Shown here in pieces: positions 1 to 8,260 of a stretch of 37,754 bases of DNA. Position numbers and translations under genes: made by a program. The DNA comes from SURF-32 sp964648365 (lineage in GTDB: Bacteria; Planctomycetota; Phycisphaerae; UBA1845): the NCBI GenBank assembly GCA_964648365.1, contig CAZYLK010000043.1, positions 1-37,754 of the forward strand. The letters are read 5' to 3'. Within the stretch, counting starts at the first letter, position 1, and every line of letters starts with the position of its first letter. Below the pieces are notes generated by a model, which had not been told where the DNA came from, ran no database searches, and worked only from the letters and a program-made list of their open reading frames with translations.

Positions 1-219
1 GCGATCGTGGAGTCGGCCCTCTGCGTGCTGGGGCGCGGCAGGCCGCCCGCGGACGCCGACGCTTTCGAGAAGCTGCTGAACTCTCTCGATGAGGAAACGG
101 CGGCCGCCCTCGAACCGCTCGACGCCGAGTTCTTCGATTATCCGGATGATCTGACGGAACTGCTGTTCGCGCACGTCTGCGCCCATCCGAAGGCGTTCGG
201 GCCGGTTTCCGCGGACTGA
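1..219 (+). CDS. 3' end of an unidentified gene (partial)
   Basis: The reading frame is open from the first base of the window and stops with TGA at 217-219, so this is the last 72 codons of a gene that starts upstream. The visible part is acidic, with an Asp/Glu-rich stretch (DAEFFDYPDDLTE) before the end. I recognise no domain in it, and a GTG at base 7 is probably just an internal valine. About 105 bases separate it from mutS on the same strand. No function is proposed. Confidence 0.5.
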   Translation, partial: AIVESALCVLGRGRPPADADAFEKLLNSLDEETAAALEPLDAEFFDYPDDLTELLFAHVCAHPKAFGPVSAD

Positions 220-325
220 GCAGCGGCTATCGCCCGCCCGGCGACAGCATACGGACGCGGCCGGGTCTGTCGCGTGCTTTCTCGCGCTGGCACGGCCGCT
301 CCGTTAGTTGTATGTTCGTGTCCAG

Positions 326-3022
326 ATGCGACCCCCGTTCGACGACAATCCGCCTCCCGCACGCGCGGCCGCGAATACGGCGCCGTCGCTCGCCGCGACT
401 GCGGCGGATGCGGATACGGCCAAACTAACACCCGCCATGCGGCAGTATGTCGAGCAGAAGAAACGCGTCGGCGATGCCATCCTCTTGTTCCGGATGGGAG
501 ACTTCTACGAAACGTTCTACGAGGACGCCGTCGAGTGCTCACGGCTGCTGGGGATCGCGCTGACGACGCGCGACAAGGGCGCAAACCCCATCCCGCTCGC
601 CGGCATTCCGTATCACGCGCTGGAGCAATACCTCGCGAAGCTGGTTAACGCCGGGCGTAAGGTGGCCATTTCGGAGCAACTCGAAGACGCCCGGCAGGCC
701 AAGGGCGTGGTCAAGCGCGACGTGACGCGCATCGTCACCGCCGGGACGCTCACCGATGCGTCGCTGCTCGACGAGAAGGAAGACAACCTGCTCGCGGCCG
801 TGTGCATTCGCGGCAAGGAGGCCGGGCTGGCGACCGTCGAACTGGTCAGCGGGCGATTTGAGGTGGTCACGCTCAAACCCGACCACTTGGTCGACGAACT
901 TGTGCGGCTCGCGCCCGCGGAGCTGCTGATCGACGACCAGCGCGACGGCCCGGCCGCGAAGATCGCGGCGCACGTGGAGCACGTCACCCAGGCGGCGGTC
1001 AGCCGACGGCCGCAGTTCTCGCTGTCGAACTACAACGCCGAGCAGGCGCTGCTCAAGCACTTCGATGTGGCGACGCTGGCGGGGTTCGGCTTCGATGGCA
1101 TGGACGCCTCGCTCTGCGCCGCCGGCTGCATCGTCGACTACCTGCAGGAAACACAGAAAACCGGGCTGGAGCACATCCACTCGATCGGCCGGCGTACAAG
1201 CGATGCGTACGTCAGCATCGACCAGAGCACGTGGCTGGCGCTGGAGGTGACGCGCACCATCCGCGGGGGGGGGCGGGAGGGCAGCCTGCTGGCGGCCGTC
1301 GACCGGACGACGCACCCGATGGGCGCGCGAATGCTGAGGCACTGGCTGGCACTGCCGCTGCGCGACGCGGATGCGATCACGGCGCGGCAGGATGCCGTTG
1401 CGTACTTCGTCGATACCGATGCCGCCCGGGCGCAGACGCGCGAACTGCTGCGGTGCATGGCCGACGTCGAGCGGATCGCCTCGCGCGTGTCGCTGGGACG
1501 GGCATCACCGCGCGACGTGAAGGCGCTCGGGCGCACGCTCGACGCGCTGCCGCCGCTGGCGGCGATCCTGAGCGAAAGCCGGGCGGCGTTTCTCGTTGAG
1601 GCATCGGAGGGGCTGGCGGGGCTGGACAGCGTCGCAGACCTGTTGCGCACCGCGATCCGCGATGATCCGCCGCTGACCGTGCGCGAAGGCGGCATCATCG
1701 CCGACGGCTACCACGCCGAACTCGACCGGCTCTACGCCGTCAGCCGCGACGGCCAGAGCTGGCTGGCGGATTATCAGAAGCGCCAGATCGACGAGACCGG
1801 CATCAGCGGCCTGAAGGTCGCCTACAACCGCGTGTTCGGCTACTACATCGAAGTTTCTCGGGCCTACAAGGGCGAGGTTCCCGCGAACTACGTCCGCCGG
1901 CAGACGGTCAAGAACGCCGAGCGATACATCACCGACGAGTTGAAGACGTTTGAAGATGAAGTGCTGACCGCCAAAGAGCGGGCGTGCCTGCTCGAATACG
2001 ACCTGTTCGAAGAGGTCCGCCGCAACGTCGCTGAGCACACGAAGGCGCTGCTCTGCGCGGCCGAGGCGATCGGGCGCGTCGACTGCGTCGCCGGGCTGGC
2101 CGAATGGTCGGTCCAGCGGCGCTGCGTGCGGCCCGAGATCGTGGACGGGGGGGGGCTGATCATTCGTGACGGGCGGCACCCGGTGCTGGATGAACTGCTG
2201 GCTGAGTCGTTCGTGCCGAATGATGCCGGCTTCGGAGAACGCGACGACCGCGTGCTGGTCATCACCGGCCCGAACATGGCCGGCAAGAGCACGTACATCC
2301 GTCAGGTGGCGGCGCTGACGCTGCTGGCACAGACCGGGGCGTTCGTGCCGGCCGCCGCGATGAGCTTCTCGCTGGTAGATCGCATCTTCGCCCGCGTGGG
2401 CGCTTCCGACGAGATCATGCGCGGGCAGTCCACGTTCATGGTCGAGATGACGGAAGCCGCCAACATCCTGCATCACGCGACCCGCGATTCGCTGGTGGTG
2501 CTGGACGAACTCGGGCGCGGCACCAGCACGTTCGACGGCCTGTCGCTGGCGTGGGCGATCACCGAGCACATCGCCACCAAGATCGGCTGCCGCACGCTGG
2601 TCGCCACGCACTATCACGAACTGACCGAACTGGCGGAACTTCTGGCCGGCGTGCGGAACTTCAACGTCGCGGTACGCGAGGTGCACGACGACGGCGGCGG
2701 CGAGCCGGGCATCGTCTTCCTCCATCGCATCGTCGAGGGCGCGGCCGACAAAAGCTACGGCGTGCATGTGGCCCGGCTGGCGGGCGTGCCCAAGCCGGTC
2801 GTTCGCCGCAGCGAGGAGATCCTCGCCGAGCTTCAACAGGGCTTCCAACGCGAATCGCACGGCCCGAAGCTGCGCAAACGGCAAACGCGCAATGATCCCC
2901 AACTGGAGCTGTTCAAGGATCCGGGCGAAGAGATCATCGGCGCGCTGCGCGAGCTGGACCTTAACGAGGTGACGCCGATGCAGGCGCTGGCGAAGTTGAA
3001 GGAGCTGCGCGAGCGGCTGTGA
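326..3022 (+). CDS. mutS: DNA mismatch repair protein MutS
   Basis: This is MutS, the mismatch-recognising ATPase that starts methyl-independent or methyl-directed repair with MutL. At 898 residues it has the normal family length. The mismatch-wedge motif Phe-Tyr-Glu is at residues 60-62 (in MGDFYETFY). The Walker A loop TGPNMAGKST is at 647-656, and the Walker B/signature region LVVLDELGRGTST is at about 723-735. The C-terminus has the usual HVARLAGVPKPVV helix-turn-helix region. I take the ATG at 326; a TTG at 308 would add six residues but has no better ribosome site. Upstream is a partial unknown gene and downstream an unrelated lipoprotein with its own promoter, so mutS looks monocistronic. 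A long reading frame on the opposite strand here is a GC-driven shadow. Confidence 0.98.
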   Translation: MRPPFDDNPPPARAAANTAPSLAATAADADTAKLTPAMRQYVEQKKRVGDAILLFRMGDFYETFYEDAVECSRLLGIALTTRDKGANPIPLAGIPYHALEQYLAKLVNAGRKVAISEQLEDARQAKGVVKRDVTRIVTAGTLTDASLLDEKEDNLLAAVCIRGKEAGLATVELVSGRFEVVTLKPDHLVDELVRLAPAELLIDDQRDGPAAKIAAHVEHVTQAAVSRRPQFSLSNYNAEQALLKHFDVATLAGFGFDGMDASLCAAGCIVDYLQETQKTGLEHIHSIGRRTSDAYVSIDQSTWLALEVTRTIRGGGREGSLLAAVDRTTHPMGARMLRHWLALPLRDADAITARQDAVAYFVDTDAARAQTRELLRCMADVERIASRVSLGRASPRDVKALGRTLDALPPLAAILSESRAAFLVEASEGLAGLDSVADLLRTAIRDDPPLTVREGGIIADGYHAELDRLYAVSRDGQSWLADYQKRQIDETGISGLKVAYNRVFGYYIEVSRAYKGEVPANYVRRQTVKNAERYITDELKTFEDEVLTAKERACLLEYDLFEEVRRNVAEHTKALLCAAEAIGRVDCVAGLAEWSVQRRCVRPEIVDGGGLIIRDGRHPVLDELLAESFVPNDAGFGERDDRVLVITGPNMAGKSTYIRQVAALTLLAQTGAFVPAAAMSFSLVDRIFARVGASDEIMRGQSTFMVEMTEAANILHHATRDSLVVLDELGRGTSTFDGLSLAWAITEHIATKIGCRTLVATHYHELTELAELLAGVRNFNVAVREVHDDGGGEPGIVFLHRIVEGAADKSYGVHVARLAGVPKPVVRRSEEILAELQQGFQRESHGPKLRKRQTRNDPQLELFKDPGEEIIGALRELDLNEVTPMQALAKLKELRERL

Positions 3023-3137
3023 ACGACGCGGCAGGAGGGGATGACTGCCACGCGCGGCCTGCGTCGTGTCCGCGCCTTTCATCGCGACGGGTGGGCATCC
3101 CGACCCCCACCCGGCCGTCGTGGGATCGCGGATCACG

Positions 3138-3166
3138 TTGAGGTGACTGGCGTCACTCGGTATAAT
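3138..3166 (+). promoter_or_regulatory. Sigma-70-type promoter for the 3225 lipoprotein gene
   Basis: TTGAGG at 3138-3143 and a perfect TATAAT at 3161-3166 are separated by exactly 17 bases. Transcription would start near 3173, giving a leader of about 50 bases before the ATG at 3225. This is one of the best housekeeping promoter matches in the window and separates this gene from mutS transcription. Confidence 0.7.
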
Positions 3167-3224
3167 CCCGCCGCAGCACGCCCACCTGGCGTCGTGGGCG
3201 CACACACTGACGGAGGACAAAGCG

Positions 3225-3974
3225 ATGCGTACAACTCTTGCGTTCGGGCTGCTGTGGCTGGGCGGATGCGGATGGTCCGCGTGCTGGATGGCGGACACGT
3301 CGGCCGTGGACGACTCGCGGCTGCCGGGGGGATCTGCGCCGGAGCAGGCGCGGGCGATCCTCGACGGCGCGGCCGCGACGTATGCCGCGTGCGATACGTA
3401 CCGCGACGAGGGACTGGTGACGACGACGTTCATCGACGAGGACGGCGAACGGGTGGTTGAAAAACCGTTCAAGACGGCGTTCGTTCGAACCGACCGGTTC
3501 CGTTTTGAATACAGCGAGCGCGACGGCGACACCGAGACGACGCAGTTCGTCGTCTGGTCCGACGGCGAGGGAGCGTATGTCTGGGCCGGGTTCGAACCGG
3601 ACGTTCGCCGCTACCGCAGCATGTCGAACGGTGTGGCGGCGGCCACCGGCGTATCCAGCGGTTCTGCGCACACCGTGCCGCGCCTGCTCATGCCCGACGA
3701 CATCGGTGGATTCGCGCTGAGTGAACTGGAAGAAGTCGAGATGCTCGGCGAAGAGCAGATCGACGGCGTCACGACCAGCAAGATTCAGGGCAAAAAGGAG
3801 TGCGACGGCTGGTGGACGCTCTGGATCGACAAGGAGAGCGGGCTCCTGCGCCGGCTCGACAGGCAGTCACAGTTCGACACGTTTCGTACGGTCAAGTCCA
3901 TCACGTACCACCCTCAGTTGAACGTGTCGATCGCCGATGACGAACTGGAGTTCGACTATCCGGCTGAACAATAG
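3225..3974 (+). CDS. Secreted lipoprotein, LolA-like fold (putative)
   Basis: This 249-residue protein starts with a short hydrophobic signal ending in a lipobox-like LGGC (Cys15), so it is probably a lipid-anchored envelope protein. The mature part, with a YRDEG...FVRTDRFRFEY pattern followed by beta-strand-rich segments and WTLWIDKESGLLRRL, resembles the LolA/LolB-like or DUF2092-type beta-barrel-half fold that binds lipids or lipoproteins. That fold assignment is inference from pattern, not a confirmed match. A strong ribosome site (GGAGGA, eight bases upstream) and the promoter at 3138-3166 support the ATG at 3225. It is transcribed alone and converges on the TlpA-like gene, with a palindrome at 4022-4041 between them. 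Confidence 0.75.
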   Translation: MRTTLAFGLLWLGGCGWSACWMADTSAVDDSRLPGGSAPEQARAILDGAAATYAACDTYRDEGLVTTTFIDEDGERVVEKPFKTAFVRTDRFRFEYSERDGDTETTQFVVWSDGEGAYVWAGFEPDVRRYRSMSNGVAAATGVSSGSAHTVPRLLMPDDIGGFALSELEEVEMLGEEQIDGVTTSKIQGKKECDGWWTLWIDKESGLLRRLDRQSQFDTFRTVKSITYHPQLNVSIADDELEFDYPAEQ

Positions 3975-4021
3975 CGAGGTCGCAACAGGCAACGGGGAGC
4001 GGTCGTCGAGTGTCATCAGAG

Positions 4022-4046
4022 CCCCCGCATTCATGCGGGGGGTTTT
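4022..4046 (+). repeat. Dispersed 'GCATTCATGC' palindrome, copy 1 (terminator-like)
   Basis: CCCCCGCAT-TC-ATGCGGGGG forms a nine-pair hairpin and is preceded by CAGAG, as in the copies at 13766 and 28787. Here it is followed by GTTTT and lies between two convergent genes, so it may also serve as a transcription terminator. Related copies occur at 13185-13204 (inside kdsB, opposite orientation), 13766-13785, 13797-13815 and 28787-28806. Confidence 0.8.
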
Positions 4047-4248
4047 CGCCCAGTGCATCGGCGGTTTCAGTCCCGGGCTTCGCTGATCGACTCGAGGCCC
4101 TCGTTGCGTGCCTCGCGCACTCGACGCCCGCCGGAACGCGCACGCCGCAAGACCCGCCTTGAAAGTCGGGGCTCAGAGAGTCGGGCGCTCGGGGCGGGGC
4201 GCAGGCCGCGGGCAGGTCGGCGCGCGGCGCGGACGCTTTGACCTCGCC

Positions 4249-4794
4249 TTAGCGGCCCAGCGTCTCTTCGATCAGCTTCGCCAGCTTTTCTTCATCGTCC
4301 GGCGAAAACCCCGTCTGTCGATGCAGCACCCACCCGTCGCCGTCCACCAGGATCAGCGTCGGGATCATGTCCACGCCATACTTCTGCGCCACGTCGCCGC
4401 CGCTTTCGAGCATGGGGAAGGTGTAGCCGTGCTTGCGGGCGTAGCCGGCCGGGTCGCCAGTGTCGTCGAAGTGGATCGCCAGGACGCTGAAGCCGCGGGC
4501 GGCGAACCGGTCGTGCAGGCGCTGCATCGACGGGCTGGCCGCGACGCACGGCGGACACCACGTCGCCCAGAAGTCGAGCAGGACCACCCGTCCGCGGTAG
4601 TCGCGCAGGGCGACTTCGCCGCCCTTGATGTCGCGGAGTTGCCAATCCGGCGCGACATCGCCGCGTCCCACGGCACATCCCGGCGGAAGCGTGAAAACCA
4701 TCGCCGCCAGTGCCAGAGCGGCGGCCGGCGCGGCGGATCTTCGACTCAGGACGCAGCGGTCACGAACGGCTGGGTGGGACGGTGCGGGTTCCAT
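4249..4794 (-). CDS. TlpA/ResA-family thioredoxin-like protein
   Basis: This is an envelope-facing thioredoxin-fold protein of the TlpA/ResA type, 181 residues, which would reduce or exchange disulfides in exported proteins such as apocytochromes. The active site is WCPPC (Cys80 and Cys83) in the typical VLLDFWATWCPPC context, and the cis-proline is Pro145 in DMIPT. The N-terminus has an Ala-rich hydrophobic segment ending in LPPGC (Cys40); this is a weak lipobox, so it may be a lipoprotein or a plain signal or anchor. The ATG at 4794 is chosen because GGAG lies about nine bases upstream; in-frame starts at 4830 and 4875 only add a non-conserved leader. It is divergent from the methyltransferase at 4922. 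Confidence 0.9.
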   Translation of the reverse strand: MEPAPSHPAVRDRCVLSRRSAAPAAALALAAMVFTLPPGCAVGRGDVAPDWQLRDIKGGEVALRDYRGRVVLLDFWATWCPPCVAASPSMQRLHDRFAARGFSVLAIHFDDTGDPAGYARKHGYTFPMLESGGDVAQKYGVDMIPTLILVDGDGWVLHRQTGFSPDDEEKLAKLIEETLGR

Positions 4795-4921
4795 CAGACA
4801 AGTCTCCGAAGGGTGCAGGCGGTTGCTCATCGCGCGGCCATGCGGACATGCTACGGCGTCAGGCCGGACGGGCAAGCGGGCGGCTCTGAAGGTGCGCCCG
4901 AGGCCCGCCGATAAAACCGTA

Positions 4922-5635
4922 ATGAGTGACGCCTTGCTGACGCTCGATCCGGCTCCGATCTCCCCGTCAGGGCCCGTGCCCCCGTCTGTCCAGGCCGACC
5001 CCGCGTCGCGCGACCTGTCCGTCCGGGCCGACGCTACGCGCGGCGACGCGTACTACGACGCCTTCTACCGCGACGGCGGCTGGAAATACTCCTTCTGGCG
5101 CGAGTTCTGGTGGCATCGTCGCAACGTCGTCAAGCGGTTCAAGCTGCGGCGCGGCATGGACGTGCTGGAAATCGCCTGCGGCAGCGGATTCCACACCAAC
5201 CTGCTCAACCGGATGGGCCTGAGATGCGTCGGCATCGACCGTTCGCGATCCGGCATCGAGTGGGCGCGGCGGCACTACCCGCGCTCGACCTATCACCGCC
5301 TCGACCTGCGCGACGACATCCCGATGCCGGAAGGCGGTTATGACGCCGTCCTGGCCCGCGGCTGCAGCCACTATCACTACGACTTGCAGACCGATCAGGC
5401 CCTCGACACCACGCGCCGTATGCTCACCTTCCTCAAGCCCGGCGGCGTTTTCATCATGGTCATCGTCACCGATCTCTCCGGCCGGCGCGAGCCGGACAAA
5501 GTGTGGCAGAACACGCTCGACGACTACCGCCGGCATTTTTCGTCGTTCGGCTCGCCGTGGTCGGTGGACTGGGTCGGCGGGATGGCGGTGTGCGGGTTGT
5601 GGCGGGCGGGCGAGCAGCCCACCTCAGGCGCATGA
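4922..5635 (+). CDS. Class I SAM-dependent methyltransferase
   Basis: This 237-residue protein is a Rossmann-fold methyltransferase. Motif I is VLEIACGSGF at residues 81-90 and the following acidic strand is CVGIDRS, the usual S-adenosylmethionine contacts. A tail ending in WVGGMAVCGLW completes the fold. The substrate cannot be read from sequence; small-molecule or lipid substrates are equally possible. The ATG at 4922 is preferred over upstream in-frame codons because those overlap the divergent TlpA-like gene. A degraded second copy of the 3' end of this gene lies at 6238-6303, so the gene was probably duplicated once. Confidence 0.88.
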   Translation: MSDALLTLDPAPISPSGPVPPSVQADPASRDLSVRADATRGDAYYDAFYRDGGWKYSFWREFWWHRRNVVKRFKLRRGMDVLEIACGSGFHTNLLNRMGLRCVGIDRSRSGIEWARRHYPRSTYHRLDLRDDIPMPEGGYDAVLARGCSHYHYDLQTDQALDTTRRMLTFLKPGGVFIMVIVTDLSGRREPDKVWQNTLDDYRRHFSSFGSPWSVDWVGGMAVCGLWRAGEQPTSGA

Positions 5636-5687
5636 CAGCACTCGCACCGGCGCCCGGCCCGCCGTGCTGCCGCGGGGTAACGCGGGT

Positions 5688-6050
5688 TCACGGCGCCAGC
5701 TCGCGCTGAAGCTCTTTGGTGCGTTCAAGAGCGGCCGCCTGTTCGGCCTGAGTGAGTGATTCCAATTCCTGCTGCAATCGTGGGCGAAGTGTTTTGCCGG
5801 TGTCTCGGGCCCTTCGCCAAAGTACCATCAACTCACTGAGACGCCGCTGCTGCTCGGCCGTAAGGTGTGCATCGCCGACGATGGACTGGATCAAGACCAC
5901 GATGCCGGAGTGGGGTGCATCGAGTTGGGCGGTCAGGGCGTCAAGCGCCTCCCCGGCGGAGTTGCCCATGCACTCTATCCCGCCGCCAACGGCGCGGTAT
6001 TGAGTGCCGTTTCCCTCGACCCATTCAGGCAGAATCGCGATCGTTGTCAT
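5688..6050 (-). CDS. Small conserved hypothetical protein
   Basis: This 120-residue protein begins MTTIAILPEWVEG and has a compact N-terminal alpha/beta part (QYRAVGGGIECMGNSAGEALDALTAQL). The pattern loosely recalls HicB-like domains, in which a short antiparallel sheet is followed by a helix that begins with a Gly/Ala-Glu-Ala-Leu motif. The C-terminal half is a charged helical region ending in TKELQRELAP. The ATG at 6050 has AGGAG six bases upstream. It sits near the decayed toxin-antitoxin pair at 6468, but no toxin partner is adjacent and the HicB resemblance is only suggestive. Function unknown. Confidence 0.65.
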   Translation of the reverse strand: MTTIAILPEWVEGNGTQYRAVGGGIECMGNSAGEALDALTAQLDAPHSGIVVLIQSIVGDAHLTAEQQRRLSELMVLWRRARDTGKTLRPRLQQELESLTQAEQAAALERTKELQRELAP

Positions 6051-6467
6051 CGGCTTCTCCTGCCAGAGTATAGCAGGGTCCACGCTCGCGCGACTGGGCT
6101 CAAGGAACTCCGCCGCCGGAGAATTCGGGGAGACACGACGCGGCGCGGGTATGCGGACGTGTCGGTTGCCACCGCGTCGAAACCGCCCTTGGGCCTGGGA
6201 ACTTCGACCGTGGGCGCGGTGACTCAGGCAGACCCGGTCGGTGGATCGGGTTTGTGGAATGGCGGTGTGCGGGCTGTGGCGGGCGCGGTCAACGGACGAC
6301 TGATCACGTTGGCGCGGGCGCGTCCCGCGGCGTTTCCCCGTGATTCTGTGCATTCGGCTCCCCGCGATGCTACAATCTGCCGACTGGCGGCAGCCGGGTC
6401 GGCCCGTGACAGCGGTAGTCCTGTACTTCCGCGAGCAAGCCGAACCTAACCGCAACGAAGGTTGCGC
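6051..6467. other. Gene-poor stretch with a methyltransferase remnant and a possible promoter
   Basis: These 417 bases hold no intact gene. The recognisable parts are the 66-base remnant of a methyltransferase 3' end (6238-6303) and a TACAAT hexamer at 6371-6376 that could be the -10 box of the DUF433 antitoxin gene; its -35 region (TGTGCA at 6347-6352) is a poor match. Open frames through here are not supported by any protein pattern. Confidence 0.5.
6238..6303 (+). pseudogene. Remnant of a second methyltransferase 3' end
   Basis: Read from 6238, the frame gives SVDRVCGMAVCGLWRARS and then a TGA stop at 6301-6303. It matches the C-terminus of the methyltransferase encoded at 4922-5635 (SVDWVGGMAVCGLWRAGE). 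Over 50 bases, 5561-5610 and 6238-6287 differ at 8 positions by my count. No further homology is visible upstream, so only the tail of the duplicate survives. The intact gene and this fragment are in the same orientation, with the small antisense gene 5688-6050 between them. Confidence 0.7.
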
Positions 6468-6704
6468 ATGTACGAGCGAATCGGCATCAATCCCGACGTT
6501 TGTCACGGGCAGGCCTGCATACGTGGAACCCGCGTGCCCGTGCATCAACTCGTCCGCATGCTCGCGAATGGCGACACGATCGAGGGGCTCCTGGAAGACT
6601 ATCCCAACCTTGTGCGTGAAGATGTACTCGCTGCGCTGGATTACGCCGGCGCCCTGGCGGAAGAGCAGGTAATGCCCATTGAGCCGGCCGGCGCAGGGTC
6701 GTGA
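6468..6704 (+). CDS. DUF433-family antitoxin (orphaned)
   Basis: This 78-residue protein matches the DUF433 family (COG2442), DNA-binding antitoxins usually paired with a DUF5615 PIN-like toxin. The family signature is clear: ERIGINPDVCHGQACIRGTRVPV followed by LLEDYPNLVREDVLAALDYA, a winged-helix-like region. The ATG at 6468 has GAAGG six bases upstream; a TTG at 6462 would add two residues. Its stop codon overlaps the GTG of the next reading frame (GTGA at 6701-6704), the coupling typical of these pairs, but that partner is truncated. The antitoxin itself looks intact, so it may still act as a regulator. Confidence 0.9.
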   Translation: MYERIGINPDVCHGQACIRGTRVPVHQLVRMLANGDTIEGLLEDYPNLVREDVLAALDYAGALAEEQVMPIEPAGAGS

Positions 6705-6763
6705 ACATTCTCGTGGATGAGAACATCCCACGTCGGACGGTCGAGGAGTTGGCGCCGGCGTAA
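6701..6763 (+). pseudogene. Truncated DUF5615 PIN-like toxin remnant
   Basis: The frame starting at GTG 6701 reads MNILVDENIPRRTVEELAPA and then stops at TAA 6761-6763. That is the standard N-terminus of DUF5615 toxins, including the first catalytic-type Asp in the LVDENI strand, but the family is usually about 110 residues. The remaining acidic residues and the fold are missing. The start overlaps the antitoxin stop as GTGA. About 120 bases later pheS begins, so the toxin body was probably deleted. It cannot be an active nuclease. Confidence 0.85.
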
Positions 6764-6883
6764 GACGCGTGGCAACGAAGCCGACGCCGGACCATCGCTC
6801 GCACGCCCAATACTCCCGACTCGATTCTCGCGTCGCCTGACCCGCTTGAGTCCCCGCCGCACCCCCCTTATCCTCCCCGCGAC

Positions 6884-7957
6884 ATGGACGTCCAAACGCT
6901 CAATCTGACCATCGCCGAGATCGAGGCCAGGACCGCCGCCGATGCTGCGGCCGCGGGGTCGGTTGACGCCCTGCGCGCGGTAGAGAGTAGCGTGCTCGGC
7001 AAGAAGGGGTCGCTGGGGTCGCTGCTTACGAACATTCGCGACTACCCCGCCGACCAGCGCGGGGAGGTGGGCAAAATCGTCAACGCGGCCAAAGGACGGG
7101 TGCAGGACGTCATCAATGCCCGCAAGGCTCAGCTCGAAGCGGCCGCGGGGGCGGCGGACGCGGCGGCCGGCGACACGTTCGACCCGACGCTTCCGGGGCG
7201 GCGCGGGGTGCTGGGCTCGGTGCATCCGGTTACGGCCGTGCAGTGGGAGGTCGAGCGGATCTTTCAGCGGCTGGGCTTCACCGTCGAGGCCGGGCCGGAG
7301 ATGGAGACCGAGTACTACAACTTCGAGGCCCTCAACATCCCGGCCGATCACCCCGCCCGCGACATGCAGGACACCTTCTGGCTGACGAACGGCATGTGCC
7401 TGCGCACGCAGACCTCGCCGGTGCAGATCCGCTCGATGGAAAAGTTCGGCCCGCCGCTGCGGATCATCTCGCCGGGCCGGTGCTTCCGCTACGAGACGGT
7501 CGACGCCTCGCACGAGAACACGTTTCACCAGGTCGAGGGGCTCCTCGTCGATCGCGACATCAGCCTCGCCCACCTGATCGCGATGGCCCAGACGCTGCTT
7601 TCCGAAGTGATGCGGCGCGAAGTGAAGGTGCGTACGCGGCCGGGCTTCTTCCCGTTCGTCGAGCCGGGCATCGAGATCGACATGAATTGTCAGATCTGCG
7701 GCGGCGTCGGCTGCCCGACCTGCAAGCACAGCGGCTGGATCGAAGTCCTGCCCGCGGGCATGGTGCATCCCAACGTCCTCCGCGCCGGCGGCATCGACCC
7801 TGAGGAATGGAGCGGCTTCGCCTTCGGCCTGGGCCTGACCCGCCTGGCGATGATGAAGTACGGCATTAAGGATATCCGCGTGCTGAACTCGGGTGATATT
7901 CGCCCGATCGTCGGAGAGGCGCGATTGCGCGGCGTGGCGCTTGGCGGAAGGGCGTAA
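6884..7957 (+). CDS. pheS: Phenylalanine--tRNA ligase alpha subunit
   Basis: This is the catalytic alpha subunit of phenylalanyl-tRNA synthetase, 357 residues, a class II synthetase. An N-terminal coiled-coil-like arm (residues 1-90) is followed by the catalytic domain: motif 2 region ISPGRCFRYETVDASHENTFHQ, and motif 3 GFAFGLGLTRLAMMKYGI near the end. A CxxC...CxxC insertion (CQICGGVGCPTCK) precedes the active-site strand GMVHPNVL, as in many bacterial PheS. It needs PheT to form the active heterotetramer, but pheT does not follow it; uppP does, so pheT must lie elsewhere. Its TAA stop (7955-7957) is part of the first unit of the octamer repeat array. Confidence 0.97.
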   Translation: MDVQTLNLTIAEIEARTAADAAAAGSVDALRAVESSVLGKKGSLGSLLTNIRDYPADQRGEVGKIVNAAKGRVQDVINARKAQLEAAAGAADAAAGDTFDPTLPGRRGVLGSVHPVTAVQWEVERIFQRLGFTVEAGPEMETEYYNFEALNIPADHPARDMQDTFWLTNGMCLRTQTSPVQIRSMEKFGPPLRIISPGRCFRYETVDASHENTFHQVEGLLVDRDISLAHLIAMAQTLLSEVMRREVKVRTRPGFFPFVEPGIEIDMNCQICGGVGCPTCKHSGWIEVLPAGMVHPNVLRAGGIDPEEWSGFAFGLGLTRLAMMKYGIKDIRVLNSGDIRPIVGEARLRGVALGGRA

Positions 7958-7997
7958 GGGAATGAGGGAGTAAGGGAGTGAGGGAGTAAGGGAAGAG
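7950..7997 (+). repeat. Octamer array GGGAGTRA at the pheS stop codon
   Basis: Six tandem 8-base units read gggcgtaa, gggaatga, gggagtaa, gggagtga, gggagtaa and gggaagag. The pheS stop codon is the TAA of the first unit. The array ends with a GGGAAG unit, as do the arrays at 32550-32594 and 8212-8253 when read in the same sense. Six evenly spaced GGG runs could form a G-quadruplex. Because the unit is 8 bases long, TAA/TGA falls in all three frames. Confidence 0.9.
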
Positions 7998-8260
7998 CGA
8001 GACGACGATCTGGTTGCTTGGTGGGATGCCCGCGATGGAGACGACCCGCGGAAACCCCTCGGACGGAGCGGCGAGGGGGCGCAAACTGTAGAAACTAACC
8101 GGTGCGACAACGGAACAGTTCTTATCACGCGCCGACGCGCTGAGGCCGGGCTGTCCCACGGTCGAGCCACGACAACTTGAATAATCCGAACGATAGGAAC
8201 ATCGCTACACTCTTCCCTGACTCCCTGACTCCCTTACTGCCTCACTCCCTTCTACAAGCC
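7958..8260. other. pheS-uppP intergenic region bracketed by inverted octamer arrays
   Basis: The roughly 300 bases between pheS and uppP hold the octamer array 7950-7997 on the left and its inverted counterpart 8212-8253 on the right. The 210 bases between contain no coding pattern I can support. A transcript of the whole stretch could pair the two arrays over about 40 bases. Confidence 0.6.
8212..8253 (-). repeat. Octamer array upstream of uppP, inverted orientation
   Basis: On the minus strand this reads GGGAGTGA, GGCAGTAA, GGGAGTCA, GGGAGTCA and then GGGAAG, the same unit and terminal variant as the arrays at pheS and polX. It ends eight bases before the uppP ATG and so occupies the place where a ribosome-binding site would be expected; no clear Shine-Dalgarno sequence is seen there. 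Confidence 0.85.

Noticed and set aside
1505..3532. 675-codon minus-strand frame across mutS
   Set aside because: No recognisable domain, and it runs through the mutS 3' end and into the next gene; a shadow of high GC.
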